Shown here piece after piece: positions 24,691 to 37,672 of a DNA stretch of 64,000 nt; the first letter of the stretch is position 1; every line of letters begins with the position of its first letter. The stretch comes from Rosellinia necatrix. Its lineage: Eukaryota; Ascomycota; Sordariomycetes; Xylariales; Xylariaceae. Under the pieces are notes generated by a model. That model was given only the letters and a program-made list of their open reading frames with translations, made no database searches and was not told where the DNA came from. A program made the translations under genes and the position numbers. The stretch lies in assembly GCA_021209875.1 (NCBI GenBank), contig JAGYVD010000001.1, positions 2,356,001 through 2,420,000 on the forward strand, given 5' to 3'.

Positions 24691-24769
24691 ACTAGGCGTG
24701 GTTGTGCCCCTTCCCGTTGTCGCCTGGCCCTTCCTAGGCCAGGAGATTGGGCAGGGAAAGGGCCGTAGG

Positions 24770-24991
24770 CTAGAAGGGGCGTTGGTAGTTGTGTGTGTTG
24801 TGCCTGGCTAAGTAAGGTATGAAGACTTGGGCCAAATCGGACCAATATCGGCCTTCGTGAGGGTTGATCGTGGTCACAGAAATAAATACGGCAACCAGTC
24901 GACCGAAGACATATATGCCGACCGATGCCAATAGGAGACTGGCCACGAAAACAAAAGGCTTGGTACGGGCGATGGATGAGTGAATCGTCAT
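24770..24991 (-). CDS. Possible small single-pass membrane protein (73 aa), unrecognised
   Basis: An ATG-to-stop frame of 73 codons begins MTIHSSIARTKPFVFVASL. Residues about 12-40 form one long hydrophobic segment (FVFVASLLLASVGIYVFG and onwards) between a short basic N-terminus and a polar tail ending NYQRPF. I do not recognise a family. Points for it: a clean start, a plausible transmembrane helix, and C or G at many third codon positions. Points against: short length, isolation between repeats, no detected intron or neighbour support. It may be chance. Confidence 0.3.
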   Translation of the reverse strand: MTIHSSIARTKPFVFVASLLLASVGIYVFGRLVAVFISVTTINPHEGRYWSDLAQVFIPYLARHNTHNYQRPF

Positions 24992-26982
24992 CACCGTCAC
25001 CTCAATCGTCTTCCCTCCTGCTTCGTCTTTTTCTTCTTCCTCTTCTCCGTCTGCGTCTGTGTCTGCGTCTATGTCTGCGTCTGCATCTGCATCTGCATCT
25101 GCATCTGCTCCTGCTTCTCGTCGCCCTCGTTTTGTTTCGCCCTATGTTTGTCGCCTGGCCCGCCTACTTATCGGCTATCCGTTCGTCAACACGGCAGCCC
25201 CGCGTTGTTATCATTACGTGAAACGTACTATGGGTACCTTGGGTAGGTATAATTACCTACTGCGTGCTCTGCCGTAGACAGCAACACTACATATCGGCTA
25301 CATACCTAATGTACACCTCAGCGCAGATCGGTACCTAAGTCAGCACCCGGTTAGGCAGAGCTGGGGGACCAGGCTTCGGCCTGTCTTGGTAAAGCCACTA
25401 GGCTGTAATAAGACTGGCAAAGAAGAGAAAAAGAAAAGGGTCGAGCGTCTCATAGGGCACCTTGGGTGGTAGGTAAGTAGTCACTGACTGTATGCATTGA
25501 GGTGGAGGGTAACCGATGGGCTGCTGTGCCTAGGTAGGTGGTAAGACCTGGTACGTTGGGTAGTGCTACTTACTGCTCAGCACATAAACTTGAACTAGCC
25601 GCCTGCGTATCCCGCACTAACATCCACAATCGGCGTGTCCACAATTGACACAACTTCCATGATTGAGGTCCACTCTCCATTCACACCTGTGCTAGATCTA
25701 CCCGAGGCGAAAATGCGAAAATATGACCGACTTATTTTTGGCGTTGATCTGATAAGCTAACAACGCTACCTTGGGTTATTGTAAGCCCGTCGAGTTTGCC
25801 TAAGACGAAAAAAAAAAAAAAAAAAAAGGATATCCGCCCTGTGTCAGATAAGTCGCCTTTTCGGCGAACCTGATGTGTGTCCACAAACGGGGCACCTATG
25901 TATCGCAATACTCCGGCATTAGGGGGGTTGGCATAACCATGGACTAACGATAATCTAATCGTCACGTCAGGGGATCCACCTCAAGCGATCCGCGAAAGCA
26001 CGTGTTTGATTCAAGTGCATAACCCCCAGGGCCGAGGTCCTTTTATCCAAGGCCATAGGTCAGCCATGAAGGGCTAGCACTGTCGGCTGCTTATTCACTC
26101 GCTTCATCCTCGACAGCCTCGTCTCTTCCCTGCGATGCTCCGCAGAGACGTGCTGTTGAGTTGGTTATTAGATGAGCAATACGCTTAGATTGAATCGTTT
26201 CATCTGTGGTATTTTCCATCTCCCCGAACCGCAGCGCTGGGGCACGCGCGTGCTAGGCGTAGAAAGCAAATGATCTCAGCCTTGTGTCTATCCCATGCTG
26301 TAATCCGCGGCCCATAGTCCTTCGGGGGCCGAAGTATAGGTTAGCGCTACCGGTTCCCTCCGCATTTGCTAGAGTAGCATTGCATAGAATCTGGGGAAGA
26401 AGAAATAGAGGGATGAGCTGCGCGTATTACGTCTTCCTTATCCTCGGCCCGTGGCCGTCCTGATAGCCTTCGAAATCGTTGTTCTTTCATTAGCTATATG
26501 TCTATCTTGTGATTATCGTCGTGAGAGCGGATATCAATAGTCGTCAGGGGAGCACCCCTCACTGTCCGTGTAGAGTACAAGTGATTGTCATCCAAGAAAA
26601 AAAAAATACTTTACCCCTTACCCCTTGCCCCACCCCCTCTCCCCTTTCCCGGTTACGAGCCATCGCAAGAACAAGGTCCTCCTCAATCAGAGATATGACG
26701 GATGGTCCCAGTTGCCGAGGCTTGGAGTAAAATTTGTGAATCCCATAATCGAGTATGAGAACGTGAATATCGTATCCTCATCAGAATCCGGCCAACCCTG
26801 TGCATCCGTTTCGCCAGCTCTGGTCAGTAAGTTTCCCTTACGCCGAGCTCCGTTGGTTCGTGGGCGCATCTGACGGACCCAATGTATTTCTGGCGACATG
26901 GCCGCCCTCAATAGAAATAGTATGCCAAAACAAAAATATACGGATAGAAAGAAGTAAAAACGTCCGCGTGGTACGAACCGCA
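24992..26982. other. Intergenic region left of the Zn2Cys6 regulator gene
   Basis: Holds a TCTGCATCTGCA-type hexamer repeat (about 25055-25110), TACCTAGGTA-like fragments and an A-run at about 25809-25827. The right end is the 3' flank of the minus-strand regulator. No gene seen. Confidence 0.55.
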
Positions 26983-29900
26983 TTATGACCCTGCGTCCCA
27001 ATTCATCTCTAGGCCTTCCATGGGCATGTTTAGCCCCTGCATGATTGCTTCTGCTGTTCTTGGGGTCATGCCCACCTGTCCGGATTCCCAGCCGGTTGGT
27101 ATGCTGAAGTCGTTGCTGGGCGTGTCGGGCATGGCAAATGTCCGATTGGGGGTCATACCGGTCCCGAAGGAGTGGTGGTCGGGGAAGAATGAACTCCTTG
27201 ACGCATCCATCTCGGTCCCGCGGACGCCCAGATTCTGGTGTGATTCGATGGGGCTGGTATTGAATGGTGCGCCACCAGATGTCGTCATGGGGCCCGTCCC
27301 AGCCACACTACGGCGCTGCTCCGATGCGTTGCTGCTGGACTTTGGCGTCGGCTGATTTGACTGTCCATCAGGGTTCGATGATGCTGACATATCGTTCGCG
27401 TCACTGCCCTGGGTCTCAAGGTACGGCGTGTAGATCATAGGCGGTATAGCCAAACTGTTGGCCCCGTTGTCCGGCGCCGAAGTCCGTTCACCTGATGGTA
27501 TTTGCTGCTCTCTGGAATACCATTGCTGTGATCCAAATGAATGAGCGTGCTGTCCCTCATTACTTTGGGTCTGCCGTTCTGATTCGATAATGCCAGGGGT
27601 AGTGATAGTGTTAGTTTTTTCGAAGGTCATATAATTGCAACCTTGATCTTCGAACACGGCTTCAACGCCAGTCCGGGGGCAGCTGCTATCGGGACATCCT
27701 TCCGGTCCGGCATGCATGTGCGGAATAGTCAAACCCGGTGTCGGCTATTAGGTTGCACATGTCAGTATCATCTTGATAGAGAGGAACGGGAACAGGTGGG
27801 TGGATTCGGGAATAGGACTTACGCTATCAGTGCTCCGTGGGAATGCGGTTTTAAGCTTCGGTATCCGTAGTCCTAATGCCTCTAAGTCGACATCGAGCTG
27901 AACCAAGAACGATTCTGTTAACGGATTCTTTTTTTTCAGCGCATTCATGGCCGCCAGGAGGAAACGCAATGAGTCCACGGTATGGCAGTCGTCAGGGTCA
28001 CTTTTCAGGTACTGGACAAACACTCTCGCTGCTACATACAAGCAGAAGGAAATAAAGGGGTTCATCTACGAAATTTGTAAGCATAACCGGCCTCTTCACC
28101 GGTTGATAGCGACTTACTGCAGAGAGATCCATATGAGAAGTCATTCTCATTATGCTTGCGATCTCATTGGCTGCGGTGATACAACGAACTTTGCTCTCTG
28201 CGCTGACCGTCGGTGGGAGCATATTTTTATCAGCCTTAAAAATAGCCGCTTGATGGAGGCAAATGGTTGATGTATGAATGTTCATGTTCGTGAAGACGAT
28301 ATTCGGATTGTTGAGGCCAGCGGGAAGCTTGAGCTGATTAGGAAGACATAATGAGGTATTTAGTAGAATGTTATCTAAAAGCCTGTGCCGTTTCCAGAAT
28401 TCGCCGTTCATGTCGTGATCACGGTCACCGACATCGGGGCGATGAAGATGCGTGAGGTTACGGCCAAAAAGAGTGGCCATGAGCACAATGCCGCCGAATG
28501 CTGATAGCTTTCCTGCTCCGGCCGGGCTCATGGCATCCACTAATGTTTGCGTTTGTTCTGGCCGGCTCAGATTGAAAGCTTCCTCGGAGGCTGGCAGATT
28601 CGTCATGATGTCCCGCTCATCGATTGTCATCGGCCAACCCGTTCCGATACTAGCATATCTGTCTTCGCAAAAGGCCATCCAAAACGTCCTACGTCTTTCC
28701 TCTCTCTCTGTCCAGTCACGTGGTGGTGGGAGACATTGCTTGACGTCTAGCCCATTGCCGTCGATTCGATGTAGACCGATCCTATTCACAGAGATGAGTA
28801 TGACTGATCTCTCGTCGTGTTGAAACAGACTTACATTTGGCCAAGACGCACAGCCGCGCCCGTGTTCATCCATGCTCTAGGGAAATACATCATCTTAAAT
28901 TCATACGACGCCAACAACACGTGGGTTTGACAATGAGCGATTGTGATTGAGTGCTCCCCATACCCCTTGATGGCATCGGCTTCGACATATTTGCGAGCGC
29001 GTTGATAGAAAAGGTCTTTTAGGCTCTTGTATTTGTCCGTAATGGAACAAGCCAGTGTCCATATCGCATATCGCAATGCCACTGGCGGCCGTTGATTGGG
29101 TGCCCTAGCAGTACTAATGAGCGAGGGACGTTTTAAGGAGTGCTGTAGCGGACGCGTGTAGGCTAGGAGACTTGAGCGCCGGGACATACAAATTCATTGC
29201 TGCTAAGTAGCGAAACTTATGGATCATGGGTAGTGATGGGTGAATTTTTTCGAAAAATATCTGGTGCCTAAGACGATGAGCTAAATTCGGCGCGATAAGG
29301 CGGCAAGACACCACTTACAGTTCATCAATAGTCTCTTGTGGTGGGAGCGGTTCTTCGAGCCCCAGTCCGATCATCTCCCACGTGAAACTAGGGTCCATGC
29401 TGCTCATGCCTATAGGCATGTTACTCGTAAAGTTGAATTCATCCAGTCCGTTTCCTTGGGGCGATTCTCCGTTGAAGCGCCATCTATCCAAATCGCGGTC
29501 GGCGGCTATTGCTATGGATGGGTTGGCAACATTGAAGCTGGCGGGTGCGGTGGTTTGTTGGTTTCGAGGCTGCTCGAAGGCCGCATTAGGTGTTTTTATA
29601 GTTTGCGGGCTCATGCCACTGCTGGGTTCCTGAGTCTTCAGGAGCTCTTCGACTTGCTCTACGCGGGTCTGCATCAGTTCCTGGGCTCCCTGAACGACAT
29701 GAGCCTCTCGGCATAAAGGAAGCATTAAAACTTACTCAGCCTCTCCTCCAGGGCTTTTACATACCCTCGCTTGGGGCCGCTCTTTTTCCTAGCCTCATCG
29801 TAGACGCAGGAGTGGCCGAGTCGTGTGCAGGTGCTACAGCTCGGTTTTATACTGTCGCAACGTAGCTTCCTCTTGCGGCATATCGTACACGCAAGCCTCT

Positions 29901-30018
29901 TCGGTTTGGGCACATCATTATTACTTCGAGGAATGGAATGAACCGGGGGATCGGCCGGTGGGCTGTTGTCGGTGCCCTGAGACGGCGAGTCGGCGGGGTC
30001 GGCCGTCGTGGGCATCAT
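26983..30018 (-). CDS. Zn(II)2Cys6 fungal-specific transcription factor
   Basis: Seven exons (30018-29736, 29658-29319, 29267-29190, 29104-28835, 28781-28118, 28065-27823, 27744-26983) give 879 residues in consistent phase, with introns of 51-85 nt. The zinc cluster is at residues 44-71 (CTICRKRKLRC...CSTCTRLGHSC, spacing C-x2-C-x6-C-x6-C-x2-C-x6-C). A linker (KKSGPKRGYVKALEERL) leads into a coiled coil (KQVEELLKTQE) that exists only if the 77-nt first intron is removed. Residues about 205-560 are the fungal-specific (MHR) regulatory domain, with HQIFFEKIHPSLPMIHKFRY, the RPPVALRYAIW block, RLGQMIGLHRIDG, and EERRRTFWMAFCEDRYASI. NPFISFCLYVAARVFVQYL follows further along. The C-terminal 250 residues are Ser/Pro/Gln-rich, as in activation regions. 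The protein should bind DNA as a dimer in the nucleus; its targets cannot be read from sequence, and no adjacent metabolic cluster is evident. Confidence 0.9.
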
Positions 30019-31980
30019 TGGTTGTTGCTTGAATATTGACCAAGGCAGCTGGGCGTGAATGGGAGCGGCCGGTCTGGCGTTCCACCCAAGTGCCTAGTTA
30101 TCCGGTCGATCGGTATCGTGGGCGTGGATAAGTCGATGACCGCGGGACTCCTTCGCTGTACCCCGGCGCGCCACACAGGGTCGCAACTTGCAAGTAAGGC
30201 CGGGAAGTTCTGCGATACTGCGCGGACGCCCAGGGCCAATCGTGCTGTTACTGCCGGTGACCCCAATCTACGGCAGCCTCTGTCTGCGGGCTGAAGCTCG
30301 AATCCGGCCGGGAAATAGACTAACAGATAAAGATGGGAATGTAATATAATGTAGTTCTACTTAATACCAGGCAAGGACGGAAACAGATGGCGGCCGGTAG
30401 GTAGGGCATGGTGCGGAACCCGGTGCCGAGATTTTAGGTACCTATGTAAATGTATGTGCTCGGTACATCGGGGGAAACGGTCTGGGCAGACTGGCTGTTT
30501 CACGCCGGATACTTGTCGGTCTGAAATGGGGTTAAGAGGCGGATCAGACAGGAAGGGCCGTTAAGCATCAAGTTGAGCGTTACGGTACCTGCTAGACTAC
30601 TGTGTACTTGCCGTATGTAAGTAAATGGGCGGTGCTGCGTGCTGCGTGCTGCGTGCATCTTTCCTTCCTTCAGGTTCCTTAGTAATGGGGTCCCGCCTTT
30701 TCAAGGCCCCTAATCACCCCCAAACCAAGACGATGCCAAGACAAGTCATTTGCTTCTGCATACTACCCAAAAGAGTAGCATGTCGGTATTGAGTGGACAG
30801 ACTTGACATAGTCGTCCAGCGCTGGCCATAGCAGGTAGAGATGCCTGCTTACTGGTAAGGCGCCCACATGAAGGTAGGTACCTATATATAATCAGCAGGT
30901 AACTACTTCGTAGAGGCACTTCGTACCTCAACAAAATAACTAATCGAGATCGAAACCTAAGGCTGAAGGTGCTAGGTAAGTACCTAGGTTAGGTACTTAG
31001 CATTTACACGCACATTACACTACCTAGGTAGTAGGCGTGAAGTGCAACACATGCTTCGTCTCCAATTATGCTAGGCTAGTTAAAAAGACTAGCAGCTGGG
31101 CCAGGTCGGTAGGTAACCAAGGCAAGTGGGTACCTAAGAAGACCTGTAACCTGTCATCCTGTAGTTATCTAGTTGTTGTAGTCCAAATGCATCTACTGTT
31201 GTTGGTATGCAGGTGAGGCAGCAGCGAGGGACACCACCACCACTGGAGACCCTCATCATTGGCTGCATCACCCAACCATGTTCCATATACATATACCTGT
31301 TAGCACGACGGCCAACCACTTAACGGCTTCTCCAGCCCTGTCGAATCCGGATGCCGGTACCTAGCCAGGGATCACTCGGCCGCAAGGGACTTTGTCAGTC
31401 CAAGTGGCGCAGACAGCCCGCTTCGTTCTATGCAGGCGAAGGTGGCCTGCTGCTCACCCACAATACCCCCAAGACCCTGATTTGTCATACTAACCTCATG
31501 ATATCAGCGAATCTCTAGCAGAGGCTGGTGATTAGCCCAGAGCCTCATGAAAATGACATGCGAAAGATAGTGGGCCCGTGACTTATATAAGAGCAATGGA
31601 CACGCTTATATCTGATACCTTTCTTCGGGTTGCGTCGAGGTAGTGCTTAGGTTTAACTATTGTTAATCGGGCGTATATCGGGCGCATCGTAGGGTCGAAA
31701 TAGGCCGAGTCAGCCGTGTGTAGGCCGAACGCACCCATTGCTTTGTAGTAGTTCCGGAGTGTAGCGTGTCATCGGCTATTCATTTATTTCTGCGAGCTGC
31801 TATGACCCGCCCAACCCAATCCCGGTGTCTGGTTCTTCCGTGCTGACACCTAGCGGTCACCATACCTACGTCCACGCCATGCGTTAGCCACGCGGTAAAG
31901 CCCACACTAATGCGTGTGCGAGCCTCATCAGCTGATCCCGGCGATTGGGGGCATCTTCCAAAGCACCTCCCCCTTTCCCC
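30019..31980. other. Intergenic region between the Zn2Cys6 gene and tho3
   Basis: Carries the promoter of the regulator gene on the left. There are TACCTAGGTA palindrome clusters at about 30,870-31,035, and a short (GCTGCGT)n run near 30,633. The right end is the 3' flank of tho3. No gene seen. Confidence 0.6.
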
Positions 31981-33319
31981 TTATTTCCCCCCAGGGCTTG
32001 CCCCTATTATCCTAAGGCTCCCCATATCGATATACGCAATGGCGTATCGGTTAGGCGACCACGCCACGACTGGGGAGGGCGTCCGTGTCTTATAGGTGCA
32101 GAGATGTTCTCCCGTTTCGGAAACGGTGATCTCAAGCCCAGAACCTAAAACGAATTAGCTATGTTGGTGGTGTGCAGTTAGGTTGCTAGAGACTGACCTT
32201 CATCGCTTCCGCCGACAATGAAAAGACCATCCCAAGAAAAGGCTACGCCGACTAGTTAGTCTTGGCCCGGAATAAATTGAGTGATATTTCGCATGCCTAC
32301 ATAAACTTCGGACTGGGCCTGTCATTTTTGTAATAGTTCGAACGCAATTCCATTCGTTCGTCTCCCAGAGCGCAATCAAGGAATCTGTACCCCCCGTAGC
32401 AAGGTATCTGTTAAAGGGATGTAGTTCAACGGCGATGCAAGACGAAGTGTGTCCTAATAGCATAAACTCATTTTCTGGCGCCTCTCTATAGTCGAACTGA
32501 TAAGCAGGTTCGAATTCAGGAAATGAAAGGATTCGGGTTTTGCCGTCACCAGTAGTAGTGAACAATCTCTTGCCGCTCCAACAGAAAGTTATGTCGTTTG
32601 TTGCCGAGGGCTGCTGGTGCTCGGAGACGGGGGCAGGTTCAGTGGGCGAAAGGACAAAGAGCTTATTTTCCTGTATTTCGGTAAGCAAAAAAGCTCTGAA
32701 GTGGATAGGCGGGCAAAAAGTAAAGCACCTTGTTACCAACGACAACATATTCGCCCTGTGGCGCCCATGCCAGAGTGAAGGTCTCCCCTAAACCCTTGAT
32801 TTCATTGAGAACGACTTTGTTTTTGACGTCCCAGAATCGCACAACGCCATCACTGCTCACACTGCAAAGCTCAAGCTCCTTAGTAGGGTTGAAGGCTACC
32901 TTTTCGACAGGTGCTGTGTGTCCTCTAAGTTCCGTTGTTTGGCGCACGTTAGGCTTGTCCACGTTCCCTTGGGAAGTCAGCTTAGCCATATATCGAGCAG
33001 AATCAGAAGCAGAATCAGATTAGGAGCGTAGATGACCCCGGGGCGGCAAACTCACAAACACGCAGCGTCTTATCCGCACATCCAGTGGCCAGATATGTCC
33101 CCTGAGGGTTCCAAGCAATGGTGCGGATGCTAAGAAGAAATATTAGCGAGTGAACAAGTTAGTAGCCGTGGGACGAGCAGGCTAATCACGCATGACTCAC
33201 TTGTTAGCAGATTTGCTCGCGTTTGGATCATGATAAATGGTGGGCTGGAGAGTCGGGAGTAGCGTTTTGAACCGCTCCGGGGCGACCGAGGCTCTTGTTG
33301 CTAAACGACCGGAAGACAT
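31981..33319 (-). CDS. tho3: THO complex subunit Tho3/Tex1 (WD40 propeller)
   Basis: Six exons (33319-33201, 33129-33056, 32967-32729, 32670-32301, 32242-32198, 32144-31981) give 336 residues, close to human THOC3 (351). Introns are 53-88 nt. WD40 repeats are evident: IRTIAWNPQGTYLATGCADK, TLRVWNVD, LRGHTAPVEKVAFNPT, VVRFWDVKNK, FNRYLATGGTDSLIALWE, and GPVRSLSFSWDGLFIVGGSDEG. The last two blades and the VRSL-SFSW junction require the small 45-nt exon. The C-terminus (SPVVAWSPNRYAIAYID, SLRIIGAS) matches the family end. THO couples transcription elongation to mRNA export in the nucleus. The gene is divergent from ric1 across 957 bp. Confidence 0.93.
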
Positions 33320-34276
33320 TGTTTTGCTATTATCACGGTTTTATAATAGCCGTTTGGTATAGAAGAATAGGGTCTTCGCATATATACAATCCTGTGCGAT
33401 ACATAAGTGACTGGTGACGATTTGAAGTTCCGGTGATGTTTGAACATACCTGGATATCTTGCTTGTGTTTCTTGCTCCACTTGATTAATCAGTCAAGCGC
33501 GGCTGCGGCTGTCGTTGAAACCTACCCAGGTATTAGGCAGGTCAGTAGGTAGACTGATGGGTAATGAAAAGAGGTACCATGCAGGCGAAGTTATGGTATC
33601 GAAAGTATGTCTCGGGATGCGACTATTGCAGTCCTCCGGAAAAATATTTGGTCCTTCTTTGATAGATATACGCTTAACTCGGAGGCTTCACTTCTCCCTT
33701 CCGTAAGGTAACCTACATGCTAAGTACCTAGGTGCTCTATGACAACACTACACTACCTACTTACCTAGGTACTTGACACCGAGATTAGACGTTAATACTA
33801 CTACTACTACTTACCTAGGTACTTACCTGGGTACTTACCTACCTAGGTACCTACTTAGGTAGTCAATCCAGGATCAGTTAGCTAATGCCAACTTCGAAAC
33901 TGTTTTGCGCCTTCTATGACCCCAGAGCTTACTGTATTTGGTTTAGCTAAAAATATATGGATACCTTCAAGAATACCTACCATGTCGGCAGCTAAGGTTC
34001 AGTACTGTGCATGTCTATGCGTAGGAGGAGGTATGTAGGTATGCTTGCTGGGAGGTAGCTTGGTCTTTGGACGTTTCCCTCGCGAAACTCATGACGAGCC
34101 AACCATCCCATACATACCTGCATACACCAAACCAAATGATTAGCAACGAACCAAACGTGTAAACTGAGTTGGATTCGTTCACATTTCCCCTGTCTTTCCA
34201 TGAGCTCAAAGTTGCTGCATAGACCAACCACGAATGCAGGTTGCAGGCTCTCGGGCCTGGAGGCTAGAGGCTAGTC
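33320..34276. promoter_or_regulatory. Divergent promoter region between tho3 and ric1
   Basis: A 957-bp gap between two outward-reading start codons. It holds a dense palindrome cluster (CTTACCTAGGTACTTACC and variants, about 33715-33865) and one copy of the dispersed TTAGACGTTAATACTACTA element. No specific factor site can be assigned. Confidence 0.5.
33783..33810 (+). repeat. Dispersed short element, copy 1 (GATTAGACGTTAATACTACT core)
   Basis: The stretch continues into ACTACTAC and then a TTACCTAGGTACTTACC palindrome cluster. The same core occurs near 61.7 kb in this orientation and near 52.8 kb inverted. Confidence 0.75.
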
Positions 34277-37200
34277 ATGTACTGGCCCATCGGGACACCC
34301 AGGATATACGCGACCACTGCCCATCCTCCGAGTAGCAATGGCGGCGCTGTTATCTCTCACGATGGCCTGCCCGCCGGTCCCCTCGCTGATACCGTCTCGT
34401 TCTCCGGGGCCGAGTCAACAGGCGCTGCCGCCGCCAAAGACAAACGGCCGGCTCGAGACGACGCCGACGCTGACACCATCCCTCTCACCCCCGCCACCCC
34501 GTACATCAGGTCCGTAGAGCACGACACACCGAAGCCCGGGAGCGCAAAGGCCGGGATACACTATCTTGGGGCATCCCATCCCGCTATCGTCCCTATAGGC
34601 GAGCCGATCGTTGCATTGAAGGTTTCTCGAACCGGCCACCTGTTCGCTGTCATCACCGCGTCCACCCTGACCATCTGGCAAACTAAGGTCAGTATCGCCG
34701 TTCCGACGCCCCCCGCGTCACTCATGCTGACTTCATGGCCCCCTGTGTATAGCCCACAGTGATACTCGCCATTGTTGTCCGATCTGATGCCTCCATAAGG
34801 GCTTATGGCCCCAGCATAGACCTCCTCATAAGACCCGACTCCGCTATTTTCGTGTTGCAAACAAGCTCCGATTATTTGATCACATACTCTTTAGCCACGG
34901 ATCCAGAAGCGAGGGTGTACAAGCCGCGTTTCGTCGACCACACCAACATACAGCGCCGGCGACAGAGCCATTTCGGCGGCCCTGGCAATAGCGCTCCTGA
35001 CCAGATTCTGCTGGGGCCAGGCGAGGGCGGGGGCGTCCGGGACCTTAGCGTCCGATTCCGCCGAGTCATCAAAGTGGATGCCGGCATCAAGTGCGCCCTG
35101 GCGCTCGATGATGAGTTAGTGGTGGCGACCAAGAAGCCAGCGACCGTTCAATGTATTCGATGGACACCAGATAACGCCGCCAGCCAGATAAGCACCGAGA
35201 TTATTAGCCGCATGGGCTGGCTCGATAAGAAGGCCTCGATAGAGCAAATGACACACGACCGGCCCATGAATCTCTCCGCCTGGGTTACAAACGACGGCAA
35301 ATCATATGCCGTGCAGCGCCTTCCACCTGCCCAGCCTACTTCCGAAGCCGACCCAAAGAAATTATTCAAAGGATATTGCTTCCATACCCCTCAGAGTCCG
35401 GATCATCATGCTGTCCGGGCCGTTGTGAACGCTCGGTTCTCACTCATTGCGGTCGGCTGTGCCGACGGAAGTATTCATGTGTATTCCGCCCGGGATTATG
35501 CCGGGACCATTCCTCCTTCACATGTGCACAAGGCGACTGTATCTCCAAGCCATTCGGGTAGGTTGACTACCCTAGGCTATTCCCCAGACGGATATTGTTT
35601 ATTTGCTGGTTATGAAAAGGGATGGGCTACATGGAGTGTCTTCGGCAAATCCGCCTCGAACAGTTTCACTACAGATTATTCAATCGCCCAAACAAATGGT
35701 GAGAGTTGGCTGATAGGCATTGCGGACGCTTGTTGGGTTGGTGGTGCTTGTGAGCTGCTTCTTATCGGTCACCAGGGCGAGGCGATTTGGTCCCTGGAGA
35801 TGGCTCGAAGTGCCGTAACAGGTTGCTACAGCCCACCCAACCTCTTTCGAGCAGTGCTCCAAAGCTCGTCCAGTATCATGGTTTACAGAGGTTATGATCT
35901 CCCAGATTTGACCAGCATTTCTGCGGAGCCTTTCCTTTGGCACACAACGAGGATACCGTCCGATTATTTGCTCAACCAGTGGCCAATTAGGTGTACTGTA
36001 ATTTCTTCGGACGGTAGATACGTCGCTGTGGCCGGAAAGCGTGGCCTTGCTCATTACAGCGTCCACAGCGGCCGATGGAAGACATTCGCTAATAGTTCGA
36101 TGGAGAATGAGTTTCAAGTTCGGGGCGGTATGTGCTGGTATCAGCATATCCTCGTGGCAGCAGTCGAAGCTAACAGATCATATGAACTTCGTCTGTATTC
36201 ACGAGAAGCTGCTTTGGATGGCTCTAATGTTATGTTTATGCAGCAAATGCCTGCCCCCGTTGTCCTGATTACGCCCTCCGGGGAAGATTCGCTTTTGGTT
36301 TACACCTATGATAACCTACTATATCATTTTGTCTTCGCGCCGGTGTCTGGTGTTATACAACCTATCCAGGTTGGCCAGATAGCCTTTAATGGGATAGTAC
36401 GGTCTCCTGCACGGGTACGAGGACTCAGCTGGATACTACCTGAAAAGCAGATGATGGACGGTGACCCTTCACAGGACGTTGCCTACGCATCGGTGCTCTT
36501 CTTGGTTGACGGGAAACTGGTTCTTCTCCAACCATCCGTCGATCCTGGCGGCCAACTCAAATATGATATGCGCGTCATCTCTCACAGCGTAGAGTTCTAC
36601 ATAAGCATGAGAGATCAGTCTTCAATTTATATGCCGAGTGACAACACCAATCATTTCTCGTGGGATGCTGATCAAAGTAGTTTGCGAAACTCCTTGTGGG
36701 TATTCGAAGGTCAGGCGTTGAAACTATGGCCCGATGTACACGACGTTCTATGTGCGGCCTCGAACGAACCTAACAAAGAACTTCCTCCAACGGTTTCGAT
36801 ACCAGTGGATTTCTACCCCCTGTCAATTCTTCTTGGCAAGGGCGTAGTACTCGGGGTCGAGCCTGATCTTGTTCAACGTAGAGACATGAATTATTCATTC
36901 TTCCGATTCTCCATTAGAGTATATCAACCCCCACCCCTGGTGCCAAACCCCTTGTTGCTAACGATCGCCTTAGACCCATCTGTATTTACCCGACGTCTTA
37001 CAATTTCATCTGAAGAGCAACGACGCAACCGGCGCCCTCGCTCTAGCTCGGCAGTACCAGGATCTTGAATACTTCGCTCATGGACTCGAAATACTTCTGC
37101 ATCATGTTCTAGACGAAGAGGTTGACCTAGCGCCTCCCCCCGAGGCGGCACTCCTTCCTAGAGTTCTAACATTACTCTCATCCTTTAAACAATACCTCGA

Positions 37201-37672
37201 TATCGTCGTCCAATGCACTAGAAAGACCGAGGTCAGGTCATGGCGGACCCTTTTTGCATATCTGCCACCTCCTCAGGAATTATTTGAAGAATCGCTCCAA
37301 CGAGGCTCGTTGAAAACAGCAGGGGGTTATTTGTTGATATTACACACCTTCGAGGAACTGGAAACCGCATCAGAGCAGTCGGTCAGGCTATTGTCTCGAG
37401 CCATCAGGGAGGAGGACTGGGAGCTCTGCAAAGAGCTTGCGCGGTTCTTAGCAGCAATGGACGAGAGCGGGGAAACACTCCGTGAAGCGATGGGATTAGT
37501 TAACCTGCAAGTGCAGAAGGAGGCAGACAGCCCGGAGCCGACAACGAAGCTAGAGGTGCCTTCGTTTCGGAGTAATGGCCATTCAAGGCAGCGACGGCGA
37601 CACTCGGAAACGGGTTCGGATGTGCAATCAGGTAGCGACGTAAGCAGCCTTAGTATAGCGAGCCCGGTGTGA
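34277..37672 (+). CDS. ric1: Ric1, subunit of the Ric1-Rgp1 guanine-nucleotide exchange factor
   Basis: Three exons (34277-34687, 34753-36918, 36974-37672) give 1091 residues, close to yeast Ric1 (1056). The start MYWPIGTPRIYATTA is the standard fungal Ric1 N-terminus. The first 400 residues contain WD-like propeller repeats (ARFSLIAVGCADGSIHVYS, LTTLGYSPDGYCLFAGYEKG). The long middle is the Ric1 body. The last intron (55 nt, GTATAT donor, GCTAAC branch, TTAG acceptor) must be removed: otherwise the frame stops at 37068 and loses the conserved RTHLYLPDVLQFHLKS...ARQYQDLEYFAHGLEIL region followed by HHVLDEEVD. A Ser-rich tail ends the protein. Ric1-Rgp1 activates the Golgi Rab Ypt6/Rab6 and so supports endosome-to-Golgi retrograde traffic. 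It is cytosolic and Golgi-membrane associated. Confidence 0.94.

Noticed and set aside
24504..24845. His/Ala/Tyr-repeat ORF resembling a tandem-repeat protein
   Set aside because: Pure minisatellite translation with no unique sequence of substance.
29659..29735. A shorter 29-nt first intron in the Zn2Cys6 gene
   Set aside because: Too short for a fungal intron; the 77-nt alternative restores the expected linker and coiled coil directly after the zinc cluster.
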